DNA of 23,965 nucleotides, from the IMG/VR virus record IMGVR_UViG_3300039326_000327, positions 1 through 23,965 of that record. One strand, 5' to 3'. Source of the DNA: a virus. This document shows, piece after piece, positions 22,980-23,965 of this stretch (the first letter of the stretch is position 1; every line of letters starts with the position of its first letter). Made by a program: the position numbers and the translations under genes. The notes below the pieces were generated by a model that saw nothing but the letters and a program-made list of their open reading frames with translations, searched no databases and had not been told where the DNA came from.

Positions 22980-23101
22980 CCCGGCGTTTCGAATGGCCCG
23001 TCGAGCTTTCTCCGCTTGCGCTGCGCGACGCCGCGATCGAGGCGCAGATCATCGCCTTCGCCGTCTGGGCCCTCTGGCTCGCCGCCTGGGGCCTCGCGTG
23101 A
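22976..23101 (+). CDS. Tiny membrane protein (41 residues)
   Basis: The start is GTG 22976, overlapping the previous stop (GTGA). The sequence begins MTRRFEWPVELSPLALRDAA, then has a Trp-rich hydrophobic stretch (IIAFAVWALWLAAWGLA) to the stop at 23099-23101. Tail-anchored topology is likely. In many phages, tail tube and tape measure loci have short GTA gp10.1-type proteins, but this one lies in the lysis block and forms part of a coupled series. Function unknown; a holin partner is possible. Confidence 0.5.
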   Translation: MTRRFEWPVELSPLALRDAAIEAQIIAFAVWALWLAAWGLA

Positions 23102-23175
23102 GCGCGCACTGGCCCGACGTCGCGCTGGCGCTCGCCGTCGGCTGGCTCATTTTTCAAGTCATGAAGAGGATGTGA
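23098..23175 (+). CDS. Tiny membrane peptide (25 residues)
   Basis: GTG 23098 overlaps the previous stop (GTGA), and the frame encodes SAHWPDVALALAVGWLIFQV and a basic KRM end. It is nearly all one hydrophobic helix. The stop is one base before the amidase ATG, and its last codons supply the AGAGGA ribosome binding site (23165-23170) for that gene. Stop/start overlap is the main support; a leader for translational coupling is an alternative explanation. Confidence 0.45.
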   Translation: MSAHWPDVALALAVGWLIFQVMKRM

Positions 23176-23176
23176 G

Positions 23177-23965
23177 ATGACGCTTCAGCTTCCGACCCTG
23201 TCGTGGACCAAGTCGCCCAACTATTCCTCGCGCGGCGGCGCGCGCGTGCGCCTCATCGTCGCGCACGATTGCGAGGGAAGCTTCGACGGCTCGGTCTCGT
23301 GGTTCGCAATGGCCAGGTCGCAGGTCTCGGCGCACATCGTCATGAGCAGCGATGGCGCGCGCGCGGTGCAGATGGTCGCTTGGGCGAACAAGGCGTGGCA
23401 CGTCTGCGACTTCAACTCCGTCGCAGAGGGAATCGAAATGGCGGGATACGCCGCCAAAGGCTTCGACGCGCCGGAATGGGCCGCGGCGGCGGCGATCCTC
23501 GCCTTCCGGCTCAAGGCCAACAGCCTGCCGCCGGTCTGGGCGAAGGGCGGCCAGGGCGCCGGCTTCTGCTCGCATCATGATCTCGGCCAGGCGGGCGGCG
23601 GCCACGATGATCCGACGACGGACGCGCAGGTCTGGGCGGCGTTCGTCGAGCGCGTGCAGGACGCCTATGCGCAGCCCATGCCCGCCTCGTGGGTGGCCGG
23701 CGGGGCGATCGCCGCGCCGGCCGCGCCTGCGGGATGGAAGCCGAGCGGCGCGATCCGCCATGATTTTTCCGCCGGCTCGCTCGAATGGGTCCAGGCCGCG
23801 CTCAACGCGCTCGACATCCCGACCGATCCGCTCACCGTCGACGGCATCGAGGGCGACAAGACGCGCGCTGCGATCGAGGCGTTCCAGGCCAGGGCGAAGA
23901 TCGGCGTCGACGGCGACGTCGGGACTGAGACCGTCGCTGCGATCCAGAAGGCGCTCGCCGCTTAA
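23177..23965 (+). CDS. N-acetylmuramoyl-L-alanine amidase with peptidoglycan-binding domain (endolysin)
   Basis: This 262-residue protein has AGAGGA at 23165-23170 ahead of the ATG. Residues about 15-160 are an Amidase_2 domain: RLIVAHDCEGSFDGSVSWF with the first zinc-type His, VSAHIVMSSDGARAVQMVAW, AWHVCDFNSVAEGIEMAGYA, and FCSHHDLGQAGGGHDDPTTD supplying the later ligands. A Pro/Ala linker leads to a PG_binding_1 domain at about 200-262 (LEWVQAALNALDIPTDPLTV, DKTRAAIEAFQARAKIGVDG). No signal peptide is present, so release would need a holin. This is the likely endolysin; the stop codon is the last three bases of the window. Confidence 0.88.
   Translation: MTLQLPTLSWTKSPNYSSRGGARVRLIVAHDCEGSFDGSVSWFAMARSQVSAHIVMSSDGARAVQMVAWANKAWHVCDFNSVAEGIEMAGYAAKGFDAPEWAAAAAILAFRLKANSLPPVWAKGGQGAGFCSHHDLGQAGGGHDDPTTDAQVWAAFVERVQDAYAQPMPASWVAGGAIAAPAAPAGWKPSGAIRHDFSAGSLEWVQAALNALDIPTDPLTVDGIEGDKTRAAIEAFQARAKIGVDGDVGTETVAAIQKALAA

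Overview
This window reads as the late (tail, host-recognition and lysis) region of a prophage or prophage-derived particle cluster in a GC-rich alphaproteobacterium, probably Hyphomicrobiales/Rhizobiales. The basis is the GTA-like tail gene set (GTA TIM-barrel, DUF2460, DUF2163, NlpC/P60 and Phage-tail_3 families), strong G/C third-position bias and dense overlapping starts and stops. No host chromosomal gene, integrase, tRNA or rRNA is visible, so the host assignment is an inference.

Layout. 1-950: 3' end of a portal-like gene whose C-terminus carries a FDPDQPRDERGRWT linker and a Cys-containing tail, then a small candidate immunity gene. 951-1807: a frameshifted second copy of the portal 3' end, an 18-bp palindrome and a terminator-like hairpin. 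1808-2616: two small genes of lower GC, one with two membrane segments, resembling a moron. 2617-3071: no convincing gene. 3072-9734: the tail module, with tail tube protein, tail chaperone pair with a lambda-type GGGAAAA -1 frameshift site, a short tape measure, a GTA TIM-barrel protein fused to a DUF2460 domain, a stand-alone DUF2460 protein and a DUF2163 hub protein. 9735-15090: a 5.3-kb accessory insertion. 15091-21863: NlpC/P60 tail peptidase, Phage-tail_3 tip protein, a 1174-residue repeat-bearing fibre and a small fibre-associated protein. 21881-23965: a lysis-like block with a secreted protein, an exported CHAP/NlpC-like hydrolase, three tiny membrane proteins in stop/start-overlap series, and an amidase with a peptidoglycan-binding domain.

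The most interesting part is 9735-15090. It splits the normally adjacent hub (DUF2163) and tail peptidase (NlpC/P60) genes. It holds two paralogous proteins with a shared N-terminal domain of about 140 residues that I do not recognise, then a [YF]-x-P-x-QPRVPAGNG-x-x-SG-x-WT linker, then unrelated C-termini: a PD-(D/E)xK-like nuclease in the first and a Tox-REase-5-like nuclease in the second. Each is followed by candidate immunity genes: a convergent DUF4304-like gene after the first, and two tandem Imm52-like genes after the second, the latter of which is frameshifted near its 3' end. A diverged 63-bp copy of the DUF2163 gene's 3' end lies just upstream of the second toxin, a scar that suggests cassette-wise acquisition by recombination. 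A related linker and a duplicated gene 3' end also occur at the portal locus. I interpret this as a polymorphic toxin-immunity system built into phage structural-gene junctions. It is analogous to, but different in carrier from, the known phage MuF polymorphic toxins. Delivery by the particle is a hypothesis only.
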